Part shown: in pieces, positions 1 to 8,500 of the stretch
Position numbering within the stretch: the stretch's first letter is position 1
How the letters are laid out: each line of letters begins with the position of its first letter
NCBI GenBank assembly: GCA_903903925.1
Contig: CAIVAU010000173.1
Coordinates: 1 to 64,000 of the forward strand
Length of the DNA: 64,000 nt
From: an uncultured cyanobacterium
GTDB taxonomy: Bacteria > Cyanobacteriota > Cyanobacteriia > Cyanobacteriales > Nostocaceae
Direction of reading: 5' to 3'
Translations under genes and position numbers: made by a program
The notes under the pieces: model-generated
What the model was told of the DNA's origin: nothing
Seen by the model: the letters and a program-made list of their open reading frames with translations, nothing else
Database searches by the model: none

Positions 1-1737
1 GTCAAGTCTGTTGAGGGTGTAGAATTGCTGCGAACTCAGCTGGTGCTAGAGATTGAGCAGGAAGGTGAACAAGACCACAACGCTTCCCCCCTAGCAGCAG
101 ATATTGAATTGGTGCTCGATCCAGATGATATAGAAATCCAACGCTTGCAACTGGTGATTTTGGAGTCCTTGGTAGTTCGTCGGGACATCACGGCTGACGC
201 CACTCAAGGCAGTACCCACACAACTCTAGAGGTAGAGGATGGAGACACGATCGCACCAGGATCAGTAGTCGCACGTACCCAAATCTTGTGCAAAGAAGGT
301 GGTATTGTGCGAGGGGTACAACGAGGAAGCGAGACAGTTCGCCGCTGCTTGGTGTTGCGTCATACTGACATGATCACCATGAGTACTAATGCTAAGCCAA
401 AGGTGAAGGTAGGTGATTTGCTGGTAGAGGGTGCAGAACTTGCTCCTGGAATTTTTGCCGAAGAATCGGGACAAGTGGTGGCTGTCAAGAAAGCAGGGGA
501 AGTAGAGGGAGTAGGGGGTGCTGATTCCTCCGCTTCCCTAGCCTCCCCTGCTGCTTATTCCCTCACCCTTCGTGTTGGTCGTCCCTATCGCGTCAGTCCT
601 GGGGCTGTGTTGCAGGTAGAAGATGGAGATTTAGTACAGCGTGGTGATAACTTGGTGTTGCTTGTGTTTGAACGCGCTAAGACTGGGGATATTATTCAAG
701 GATTGCCCAGAATTGAGGAACTTCTAGAAGCTCGTAAGCCGAAAGAGGCGTGTGTTCTATGTCGGCGACCAGGGGAAGCCAAGGTGGTTTACGGCGATGG
801 CGATGAAGCGATCGCAGTTAAAGTCCTAGAACCCAACGGAGTTGTCACAGATTATACAATTGGACCGGGGCAAAATTTGATCATTCCAGATGGAGCCCAA
901 GTCCTAGCAGGACAAATGTTGACCGATGGGCCTTCCAATCCCCACGAAATTTTGGAACTCTTTTTTAACCTTGGTTCTGAAGAAGGAGTCTACGCCTGTA
1001 CTAGCTACGCTTTGCAAAAGGTACAGACCTTCTTGGTGAATGAAGTGCAGTCAGTCTATCAGTCCCAAGGCATTGATATCGCTGATAAGCACATTGAAGT
1101 GATTGTCCGCCAAATGACCTCAAAAGTACGGGTGGATGATGGTGGTGACACGACCATGCTCCCCGGAGAATTGGTCGAACTGCGGCAAATTGAGCAAGTG
1201 AACGAGGCTATGGCAATCACTGGTGGTGCAAGGGCACAGTACACCCCAGTTTTGTTGGGTATTACCAAAGCTTCATTGAACACAGACAGCTTTATTTCCG
1301 CTGCCTCTTTCCAAGAAACAACAAGGGTCTTAACCGAAGCAGCAATTGAAGGCAAATCCGACTGGTTGCGTGGCTTGAAGGAAAACGTCATTATTGGACG
1401 ATTGATTCCTGCTGGTACTGGTTTCAATGCTTATGAAGAACCAGGGGCGATCGAAGACTACGCTGTTGATATGAGCAGCAGTGTCTTAGATGAAGTCGAT
1501 GACCCATTAGATATGGTGCTAGATGACCGCACAGCCCGTACCTACAATTTAGATTCTCCAACCTTAGGAGAATCAGGATTTGGCAATAGACGTGCAGATA
1601 AGACAATTTTAGATGATGAGGATGAGTTGATTGCCGATGCGGTAGACATTCTTGCTGATGAGGAAGATTTCGATGAAGACGAAGATGAAGACGAAGACGA
1701 AGACGAAGACGAAGATTTTGACGAAGATGAAGAGTAA
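1..1737 (+). CDS. rpoC2: DNA-directed RNA polymerase subunit beta' (RpoC2), C-terminal part
   Basis: The reading frame is open from the first base, so this is the 3' part (578 codons) of a gene starting upstream. Cyanobacteria split the beta' subunit into RpoC1 and RpoC2; this piece carries the end of the large RpoC2 insertion and the conserved C-terminal catalytic-core segments (VGRPYRVSPGAVLQ near residue 197, GLPRIEELLEARKPKEA near 234, then the trigger-loop/jaw-distal region and TPVLLGITKASL near 412). The protein ends in an almost pure Asp/Glu tail (about the last 20 residues). Residues about 161-185 form a low-complexity stretch (Gly/Ala/Ser) absent from the conserved core around it; it looks like a repeat-derived in-frame insertion. 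Identity is certain; only the upstream extent is unknown. Confidence 0.97.
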   Translation, partial: VKSVEGVELLRTQLVLEIEQEGEQDHNASPLAADIELVLDPDDIEIQRLQLVILESLVVRRDITADATQGSTHTTLEVEDGDTIAPGSVVARTQILCKEGGIVRGVQRGSETVRRCLVLRHTDMITMSTNAKPKVKVGDLLVEGAELAPGIFAEESGQVVAVKKAGEVEGVGGADSSASLASPAAYSLTLRVGRPYRVSPGAVLQVEDGDLVQRGDNLVLLVFERAKTGDIIQGLPRIEELLEARKPKEACVLCRRPGEAKVVYGDGDEAIAVKVLEPNGVVTDYTIGPGQNLIIPDGAQVLAGQMLTDGPSNPHEILELFFNLGSEEGVYACTSYALQKVQTFLVNEVQSVYQSQGIDIADKHIEVIVRQMTSKVRVDDGGDTTMLPGELVELRQIEQVNEAMAITGGARAQYTPVLLGITKASLNTDSFISAASFQETTRVLTEAAIEGKSDWLRGLKENVIIGRLIPAGTGFNAYEEPGAIEDYAVDMSSSVLDEVDDPLDMVLDDRTARTYNLDSPTLGESGFGNRRADKTILDDEDELIADAVDILADEEDFDEDEDEDEDEDEDEDFDEDEE

Positions 1738-2106
1738 ATAGGAATGGGCTAGGGATGAAAAGGTTGTATGGTGTGGGAAAACCCATTTGGGGTGCGGTTC
1801 ATCTTCCCCCACATCCTACACCCGACACCCCGTTCTTGGTCAAGCGCGAGGGAAGTGGAAATTGGCACGTCAGCTTCTGACTAAAGATTCCCTTAGTTTT
1901 TCTTAAAGATTAAGCCAGGAGTCAAGCAGTGATAAGCCACTTAGTCATTTTTTCAAGCCAACCAAATGCTGTTCGTCATGGAAGTATCAAAAAAATCCAG
2001 GTTAAGCTAGAGGAGAGAGTTAGTATTAGCTTTGCACCCCTGTGGGTAAGGAGCAAAACTCATTCTCATTCAGAAATTTTCAATCATTTGGCATTGTCCT
2101 TACCCC
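1738..2106. other. Gap between rpoC2 and hisD, no gene seen
   Basis: No convincing reading frame. Bases about 1770-1843 contain GT-rich then CA-rich repeat material (the stretch ending ACACCCCGTTCTTG recurs near 62950). The hisD start has no clear Shine-Dalgarno sequence in this gap. Confidence 0.5.
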
Positions 2107-3408
2107 ATGCTGCGAATCATTACTCAGCAGGCAGACGTCAGAGCCGAACTACAACGGATCTGCGAGCGCACCCATGATGAACAGGTGCTTCACAAAGAAG
2201 CAACAGTGCGGGAAGTGTTGCAGGCAGTGAAGCGCCAGGGCGACAAAGCTGTGTTGCATTACACAGCGGAATTTGACAAACAAACTCTCAAGGCAGAAGA
2301 ACTGCGCGTGACAGGCTCAGAACTAGATGCCGCTTATCAACAGGTATCGAAGGAGTTGCTTGAGGCAATTCGACTCGCTTGCCGCCAAATTGAGGCGTTT
2401 CACCGCCAGCGAGTTCCGAAAAGCTGGGTACACTTTGGGGATGATGATGTAGTGCTAGGCAAACGCTACACTCCTGTAGATCGAGCAGGGTTATATGTGC
2501 CAGGTGGTCGTGCCGCCTATCCAAGTACGGTCCTAATGAATGCGATTCCGGCTGCTGTGGCTGGTGTGCCTCGTGTGGTGATTTTAACACCACCAGGAGC
2601 CGGAAAGGCAATTAATCCAGCAGTATTGGTCGCTGCCCAAGAAGCTGGGGTGCAGGAAATTTATCGTGTCGGGGGTGCCCAGGCAATTGCGGCCTTAGCC
2701 TACGGCACAGAAACGATTCCTAAAGTTAATATCATCACTGGCCCTGGTAACATTTATGTCACCCTAGCGAAAAAACTTGTCTATGGCATCGTCGGAATCG
2801 ATTCCTTAGCAGGTCCAAGCGAGGTGCTGATTATCGCCGATGAAACAGCAAATCCAATAGATGTTGCAACCGACTTGCTAGCACAAGCAGAACACGACCC
2901 AATGGCAGCGGCAATTTTGTTAACGACAGACACAGCTTTGGCAAAGAACGTAAAAGTTGCTGTGGAAAGACAACTCATTGATCACCCGCGTCGAGAAGAC
3001 ACCGAAAAGGCGATCGCCCACTATGGCTTAATTGTGGTTGTAGAATCACTTGCAGCGGCGGCTGAATTCTCAAATGAGTTTGCTCCCGAACATTTAGAAC
3101 TAGAAGTAAAAGATCCTTGGGAATTGCTTCCACTCATCCGCCATGCTGGGGCAATTTTCATGGGCTACTCTACCCCAGAAGCTGTAGGAGACTATTTGGC
3201 TGGACCAAACCACACCTTACCAACTTCTGGTGCTGCCCGCTATGCCTCGGCATTGAGTGTCGAAACGTTCTTGAAACATTCCAGTATCATCCAATACTCC
3301 CAAACCGCACTGGAAAAAGTTGCGAGTGCAATAGATGTGCTGGCAACTACGGAAGGTTTGCCCTCCCATGCTGATTCAGTCAGACGCCGAGTTCAAAAGG
3401 AAGATTAA
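2107..3408 (+). CDS. hisD: Histidinol dehydrogenase
   Basis: Catalyses the last two steps of histidine synthesis, the NAD-dependent oxidation of L-histidinol to L-histidine, as a cytosolic Zn-dependent homodimer. 433 residues, normal for the family. Visible hallmarks are the signature around residues 230-265 (DSLAGPSEVLIIADE and later LLAQAEHDP, with zinc-ligand/catalytic His), and FAPEHLELEV near residue 325 carrying the catalytic Glu-His pair. The start ML-RIITQQADV matches the usual N-terminus. It stands alone 369 bp after rpoC2 and about 175 bp before the next gene, so it is probably its own transcription unit; no other his genes are nearby. Confidence 0.96.
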   Translation: MLRIITQQADVRAELQRICERTHDEQVLHKEATVREVLQAVKRQGDKAVLHYTAEFDKQTLKAEELRVTGSELDAAYQQVSKELLEAIRLACRQIEAFHRQRVPKSWVHFGDDDVVLGKRYTPVDRAGLYVPGGRAAYPSTVLMNAIPAAVAGVPRVVILTPPGAGKAINPAVLVAAQEAGVQEIYRVGGAQAIAALAYGTETIPKVNIITGPGNIYVTLAKKLVYGIVGIDSLAGPSEVLIIADETANPIDVATDLLAQAEHDPMAAAILLTTDTALAKNVKVAVERQLIDHPRREDTEKAIAHYGLIVVVESLAAAAEFSNEFAPEHLELEVKDPWELLPLIRHAGAIFMGYSTPEAVGDYLAGPNHTLPTSGAARYASALSVETFLKHSSIIQYSQTALEKVASAIDVLATTEGLPSHADSVRRRVQKED

Positions 3409-3584
3409 TTCTAAATTCTTAATTTTTTCCTGCTTACTTTTGCTAAAAGTTAGTTGATGGCTTCAAACGAAAAGTTTAAGCCTACATAAACTAACTAATT
3501 CTCTAGATTGGGCATGGTTGGCGTAGCTGCCAATCATCTTTGCCTATATTATGTTATGAACTGACTGTTGAGGAGACGAGAGCG

Positions 3585-4010
3585 GTGTTAAATACTATTT
3601 TGGTAGCTCTAGACGATACAGAAATCGCAGATAGAGTGATCCAGATTTTGCAAGAATTGGTTCTGTCAAAAGACTGCAAGGTCATTCTCAGTCATGTATT
3701 TCCAACGTCAGAGTCACAAATAGAACTACCCGCTGATCGTCCTCATCCAGAGTCACCAGCGCTATCTTACTCACAGGTTGAAAAACACCTGCAATTTTAC
3801 CAAGCTCAATTGCCAGTCAAAAGCGAATTAGAGATGGTCACAGGCGAACCAGCAGAAGAGATTATTCGCCTTGCTAATATTTATCAGGCTGACTTAATTG
3901 TGATTGGCAGTCGTGGGTTAACTGGTATGACGCGGATTGTCCAAGGTTCGGTGAGTAGTCAAGTCGTGGAGGAGGCTCAGTGTTCGGTGTTGGTGGTGAA
4001 GCCAAGATGA
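3585..4010 (+). CDS. Universal stress protein (UspA family)
   Basis: Small cytosolic nucleotide-binding stress protein, 141 residues. The N-terminal strand LNTILVALDDTE and the C-terminal ATP-binding signature GSRGLTGMTRIVQGS (G-2x-G-9x-G-S) are both present, so this is the ATP-binding class of Usp. I place the start at the GTG at 3585 because AGGAG at 3571-3575 lies 9 bases ahead and the protein then begins exactly at the family's first strand; an in-frame upstream start at 3540 would add 15 unrelated residues. The ribosome-binding region reads TGAGGAG, complementary to the CUCCUCA core of the Yfr1 RNA encoded at 12.9 kb (inference only). Confidence 0.9.
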   Translation: MLNTILVALDDTEIADRVIQILQELVLSKDCKVILSHVFPTSESQIELPADRPHPESPALSYSQVEKHLQFYQAQLPVKSELEMVTGEPAEEIIRLANIYQADLIVIGSRGLTGMTRIVQGSVSSQVVEEAQCSVLVVKPR

Positions 4011-4101
4011 GGGAGTAGGAGAGCAGGGGAGAGTTTTGGTGGGCTACACTAATTCTTCAGTACTGAAGAACCAAATAAACTTTAGCCAAGACAAATTTCC
4101 T

Positions 4102-4722
4102 ATGATCGCTCAACCTCAACCCCAATTGATGACTCCCCAGGAGTATCTGGAATGGGAAGAACAACAACCCATTAAGTATGAATACATGAATGGGGAAGTC
4201 TTTGCGATGACAGGGGGAATTCTGCCCCATAACTCCATTGCCTTGAATTTAGCCTCTGCACTCAAAAATAAAGTGCGAAGTAAAGGCTGTAAAGTCTTTA
4301 TGGCAGATGCCAAAGTGGGGGTTTCGCCAAACGGGCCTTTTCACTATCCTGATGTGATGGTGACTTGTGACAGTCGCGATCTCAACGCCCGTAAAGTTAT
4401 TTATCATCCCTCTTTAATTGTCGAGGTGCTATCACCTGGAACAGAAGCATTTGATCGTGGTAAAAAATTTAGACATTACCGTAAAATTCAAACTTTAAAC
4501 GAATACGTTTTGATTGAAGTTGATCGCATGAATGTGGAGTGTTCCCGAATCAACGAGAGAGGGAAATGGGAACTCACAATTTATTCACTTGAAGAAACAA
4601 TTATTAACGGAACAGAACTAGAGGTTCATTTTACGAGCGTTGATTTCCGCTGTCCGATTTCTCTGCTGTATGAAGATGTTGTTTTTCCTGAAGATAATTC
4701 AGAAGATTCGGTGGAAAGTTAA
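4102..4722 (+). CDS. Uma2 family (DUF820) putative endonuclease
   Basis: 206 residues of the Uma2/DUF820 family, a PD-(D/E)XK-fold group that is hugely expanded in cyanobacteria and whose biological role is unproven. The family opening (MTPQEYLEWEEQQPIKYEY, then NGEVFAMTGG) and the core YPDVMVTCD ... LIVEVLSPGTEAFDRGKKF are clear; the acidic residues of YPD and VEV fit the nuclease core. The frame is open back to 4036, but the ATG at 4102 matches family N-termini. Probably monocistronic; the gap upstream is a short GGGAGTAGGAGAGCAGGGG repeat. Confidence 0.88.
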   Translation: MIAQPQPQLMTPQEYLEWEEQQPIKYEYMNGEVFAMTGGILPHNSIALNLASALKNKVRSKGCKVFMADAKVGVSPNGPFHYPDVMVTCDSRDLNARKVIYHPSLIVEVLSPGTEAFDRGKKFRHYRKIQTLNEYVLIEVDRMNVECSRINERGKWELTIYSLEETIINGTELEVHFTSVDFRCPISLLYEDVVFPEDNSEDSVES

Positions 4723-4796
4723 GCACAGATTAAATATAAACGTGATCACTTTTGGCGAATCGGTGATTGGGCGATTTAACATTTTCACAATAGAAG

Positions 4797-5264
4797 CTAC
4801 AGCCCGTAAAAGTCTTCATCTAGTATCTGCGCGATAGAGAAAGGACACATTATTGGATACTCACTTTCTTCCGGTACACGCACCCCAAACTTCGCCAACT
4901 GCCCCTCCTTTATTGCCAGTTTTCGCCCACCTGGATAGGCTTTTTCCACTGCTTCTACCAAATAGCTTTTGAGCGAAGGTGTATCTGCCACATTATTGAG
5001 TACTCGCTGACGATGTTCCAGAACCGAACTATACCAACTAACTTTCATGCTATCGGGGACATCATGCTGTATTTTCAACTTGAGTAAATGCGCCAATAAA
5101 ATCATGAGATTTCCTCTTAACGCATTCTTTTCAGATTTGCCCAAGTCAACCAACTCCTCAATCAAATGCTGAATATCCAGCGACTCAAATTCATGATTCT
5201 TTAATTGCCCAATCGTTTGCTCAATCCAGAGTTGAAAATCGCGATCATATAGCGTGTTAGACAT
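4797..5264 (-). CDS. DUF29 family protein
   Basis: 155-residue cytosolic protein of the DUF29 family, abundant in cyanobacteria and of unknown function. The N-terminal pattern LYDRDFQLWIEQTIGQLK, the central HLIEELVDLGKSEK, and the basic helix LAHLLKLKIQHD are the usual family landmarks. The C-terminus is slightly atypical: FSIAQILDEDFYGL matches the family ending. Lies convergently to the Uma2 gene with about 75 bp between them. No paired gene suggests a function. Confidence 0.88.
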   Translation of the reverse strand: MSNTLYDRDFQLWIEQTIGQLKNHEFESLDIQHLIEELVDLGKSEKNALRGNLMILLAHLLKLKIQHDVPDSMKVSWYSSVLEHRQRVLNNVADTPSLKSYLVEAVEKAYPGGRKLAIKEGQLAKFGVRVPEESEYPIMCPFSIAQILDEDFYGL

Positions 5265-5390
5265 CTTTAAAATTTAACTCCAAAAAGTATGCTATTCCAT
5301 CTTGCTTCGACAATCCACAAATATTTTTCAGTTTATCGTTTTTGCTATCGCTATTACCAAACCTTTATCCTGCATAGATTTTACCTAAAT

Positions 5391-5423
5391 CTCTCTGTGT
5401 CCTCTGCGCCTCTGCGGTTAATT
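5391..5423. repeat. Dispersed 'CTCTGTGTCCTCTGCGCC' intergenic repeat
   Basis: The stretch CTCTCTGTGTCCTCTGCGCC followed by TCTGCGGTTAA is a well known scattered intergenic motif of cyanobacterial genomes (recalled, not searched). A reading frame crossing it at 5289-5489 is not a gene. Confidence 0.5.
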
Positions 5424-5561
5424 ACCTGTACATCCAGCCAGAGGGCTTTCACCTTAGATTCCTGTAGATTTTTATATTTGAGCAATTAGTGGGAATAATA
5501 AACAAGAAGCCTCTCTTCCAATAGAGAAGAGATCTTTGTAACTTTTTATACCCAAAAATAT

Positions 5562-8500
5562 ATGTCAACTCCCTTTGAATACCAAATTATTTCCACCCTC
5601 CATGAAGGTATCCAAACGATTGTCTATCGGATACGGGTTCCACACCACCAGCAGCCAACAATCCTCAAGCTTTTACTAGCTGAATATCCTACCCTGGAAG
5701 CGATGACTCGCCTTAAACAGGAATATCACATCCAGAAAGATCTAGATCACCCTGGCATAGTGAAAGTCGTGAGCATAAAAGCCTTTGAGCATCGTTTGGG
5801 ACTGTTATTAGAAGATTTTGGCGGAAACTCTTTAGCAGAACTACTGCAAACAACACAACTTAACCTAATAACATGTTTGAACATTGCTATTCAACTGACC
5901 AAAGTCTTAGATTATTTGCATAAAAACCAAATTATTCATAAAGATATCAAACCCAGCAATATCATCATTAACGAGCAAACTGGAATGATTAAACTCACTG
6001 ACTTTGGTATTGCTTCCCGCCTGAATAAAGAAAATCATCAATTTAGCACTCTCAACTCCATCGAAGGAACTCTCACGTATATGTCTCCCGAACAAACTGG
6101 GAGGATGAATCGCAACCTTGACTATCGCACAGATTTTTATTCTCTAGGTGTGACTTTGTATGAAATGATTACTGGAAAATTGCCATTTGAAAGCAGTGAT
6201 CCCTTAGAGATAGTTTACAGTCACATTGCTGGTCAACCCGTACTGCTGCATTCATTAGACACAAAAATTCCTCGTGCTATCTCAGAAATTGTTATGAAGC
6301 TGATGGCAAAAAATGCGGAAGATAGATATCAAAGTGCTGCGGGAATATTAGCGGATTTAGAAAATTGTCTTGAGCAATTAGAAACCAAAGGAAATATCAC
6401 TGATTTTATTGCAGGAAGTTTAGATATTTTGAGTCAGTTGTTAATCCCTCAAAAAATGTATGGTCGAGAAAGACAGGTAACAGAATTATTAGCAGCTTTT
6501 GAACGTGTAGCTAATGGAAGCAGTGAATTAATCTTAGTTTTAGGTTATTCAGGGATCGGCAAATCAGCTGTAGTTAATGAAGTTAATAAACCTATAACCC
6601 GAAAGCGGGGTTACTTTATCAGCGGTAAGTTTGACCAATTTAAACGGAATATTCCTTATGCTTCATTGATTCAAGCTTTTGGTTATTTAATGCGCCAGTT
6701 ACTAACTGAAAACACTGATATTTTACAAAAATGGTGTACTAGAATTTTAGCAGCTTTAGGGGAAAATGGGCAAGTGATTATTAATGTGATTCCGGAAGTG
6801 GAATTAATCATTGGTAAACAGCCAGAGGTGGCGCAATTAGGCGCAACGGAATCACAAAACAGATTTAACCGCGTTTTTAAAGAATTTATTCACGTCTTTA
6901 CTTCACATGAGCATCCTCTAGTCATATTTCTAGATGACTTGCAATGGGCAGATTCAGCTACACTGAAGTTCATGGAACTACTGATGAGTGATCCTGACAA
7001 TAAATATCTGTTATTCATTGGCGCGTATCGAGATAATGAAGTTAGTCTCACCCACCCTTTGATGCACACTATCGAAGAAATTCAGAAGAGTGGCACGGTT
7101 GTTAATAATATTGTTTTACAACCGTTAGATTTGAAAAATGTGACTCAGTTGATTACTGATACATTGAACAAAAGCCACAAATTACAGTTTTTAGCTCAAC
7201 TAATCTATAATAAGACGGGTGGAAACCCATTTTTTATCACACAATTACTTCAGGCACTTTATCAAGAGGATCTCTTAAGATTCGACTTTAATTACGCCTC
7301 GTGGAATTGGGATTTATCAGAAATTCAGGCAATTGGCATTACTGAGAAGAGTGTGGTGGAACTGGTAGCAAGTCGTATTCAAAAGCTACCAGAAGATACA
7401 CAGAAATTATTGAAAATAGCAGCTTGTATGGGTGATAGATTCACTCTAGATGTGTTGTCAATTGTTAATGAACAGTCACCATCAACTACAGCGAGTGAAC
7501 TTTATTCAGCTTTACAAGCCGGGCTTATTCTTCCTTTGAGTGACACTTACCGCATTCCATTAGTATTTAAGCAAGAAGAAGCGACTCATCTCACATTCGA
7601 TAGTTCACAGGTAGGTTATAAATTTTTACATGATCGAGTTCAGCAAGCGGCTTATTCTCTGATTCCTGAAGATCAGAAAAAAAGTATTCACCAAAAAATT
7701 GGGAGATTGATCCTACAAAATACGCCTACTGAGGAATTAGAGTCGTATATCTTTGATATTGTCAATCAGTTGAATTATGGTGTAGATTTAATGACTCAGC
7801 AGATTGACCGTCATCAATTGGCACAGTTGAATCTGATAGCTGGACGTAAGGCTCAAATTTCTACCGCTTATACAGATGCGGTCAGGTATTTAAGTGTGGG
7901 AATAGGATTGTTAGCAGATGATAGCTGGAAAAGTCAGTATGAATTAACGTGCCGTCTGTATGAATCAGCAGTAGAAGCTGCTTACCTGAACGGCGATTTT
8001 GAGCAACTGGAACAACTAGCTGATACTGTACTGCAACAAGCAAAAACACTATTAGAAAAGGTGAAAGTCTATGAAGTTCAGATTATAGCCTGTATAGTCC
8101 AGAGTAAACAGTTGGAAGCGATCACGATCGCCCGTTCAGTGTTGCAACTCTTAGGAGTAAACTTTCCGCAACAAGCCACATCCGCTGATATCGAACAAGG
8201 AATGGATGAAGTTGCTGCTAATTTAAATGGGAAAGCAATTGCTGATTTAATTAGCTTACCCACCATGAAGAAAGCTGAAAATATTGCAGCTATGAAGATT
8301 TTAATGGGCGTCCTTCCTGCTGGCTTCCAAACTGCACCAGAAATGGTGCCGATAATTGCCTGTAAAATGGTCAATTTGTCAATCAAAGATGGCAATACTG
8401 CTGTGTCTGCTTATGGCTATAGTATTTATGGGCTAATTCTTTGTGGCGTGAGAGGCGAAATTGATTCTGGGTATGAATTTGGCAAACTAGCTTTGAATTT

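Noticed and set aside
1609..1812. Minus-strand frames opposite the acidic tail of RpoC2
   Set aside because: The apparent Phe/Val-rich peptide is the reverse complement of the Asp/Glu codon run.
5289..5489. 66-codon plus-strand frame
   Set aside because: It crosses a dispersed CTCTGTGTCCTCTGCGCC repeat and has no ribosome-binding site or protein-like composition.
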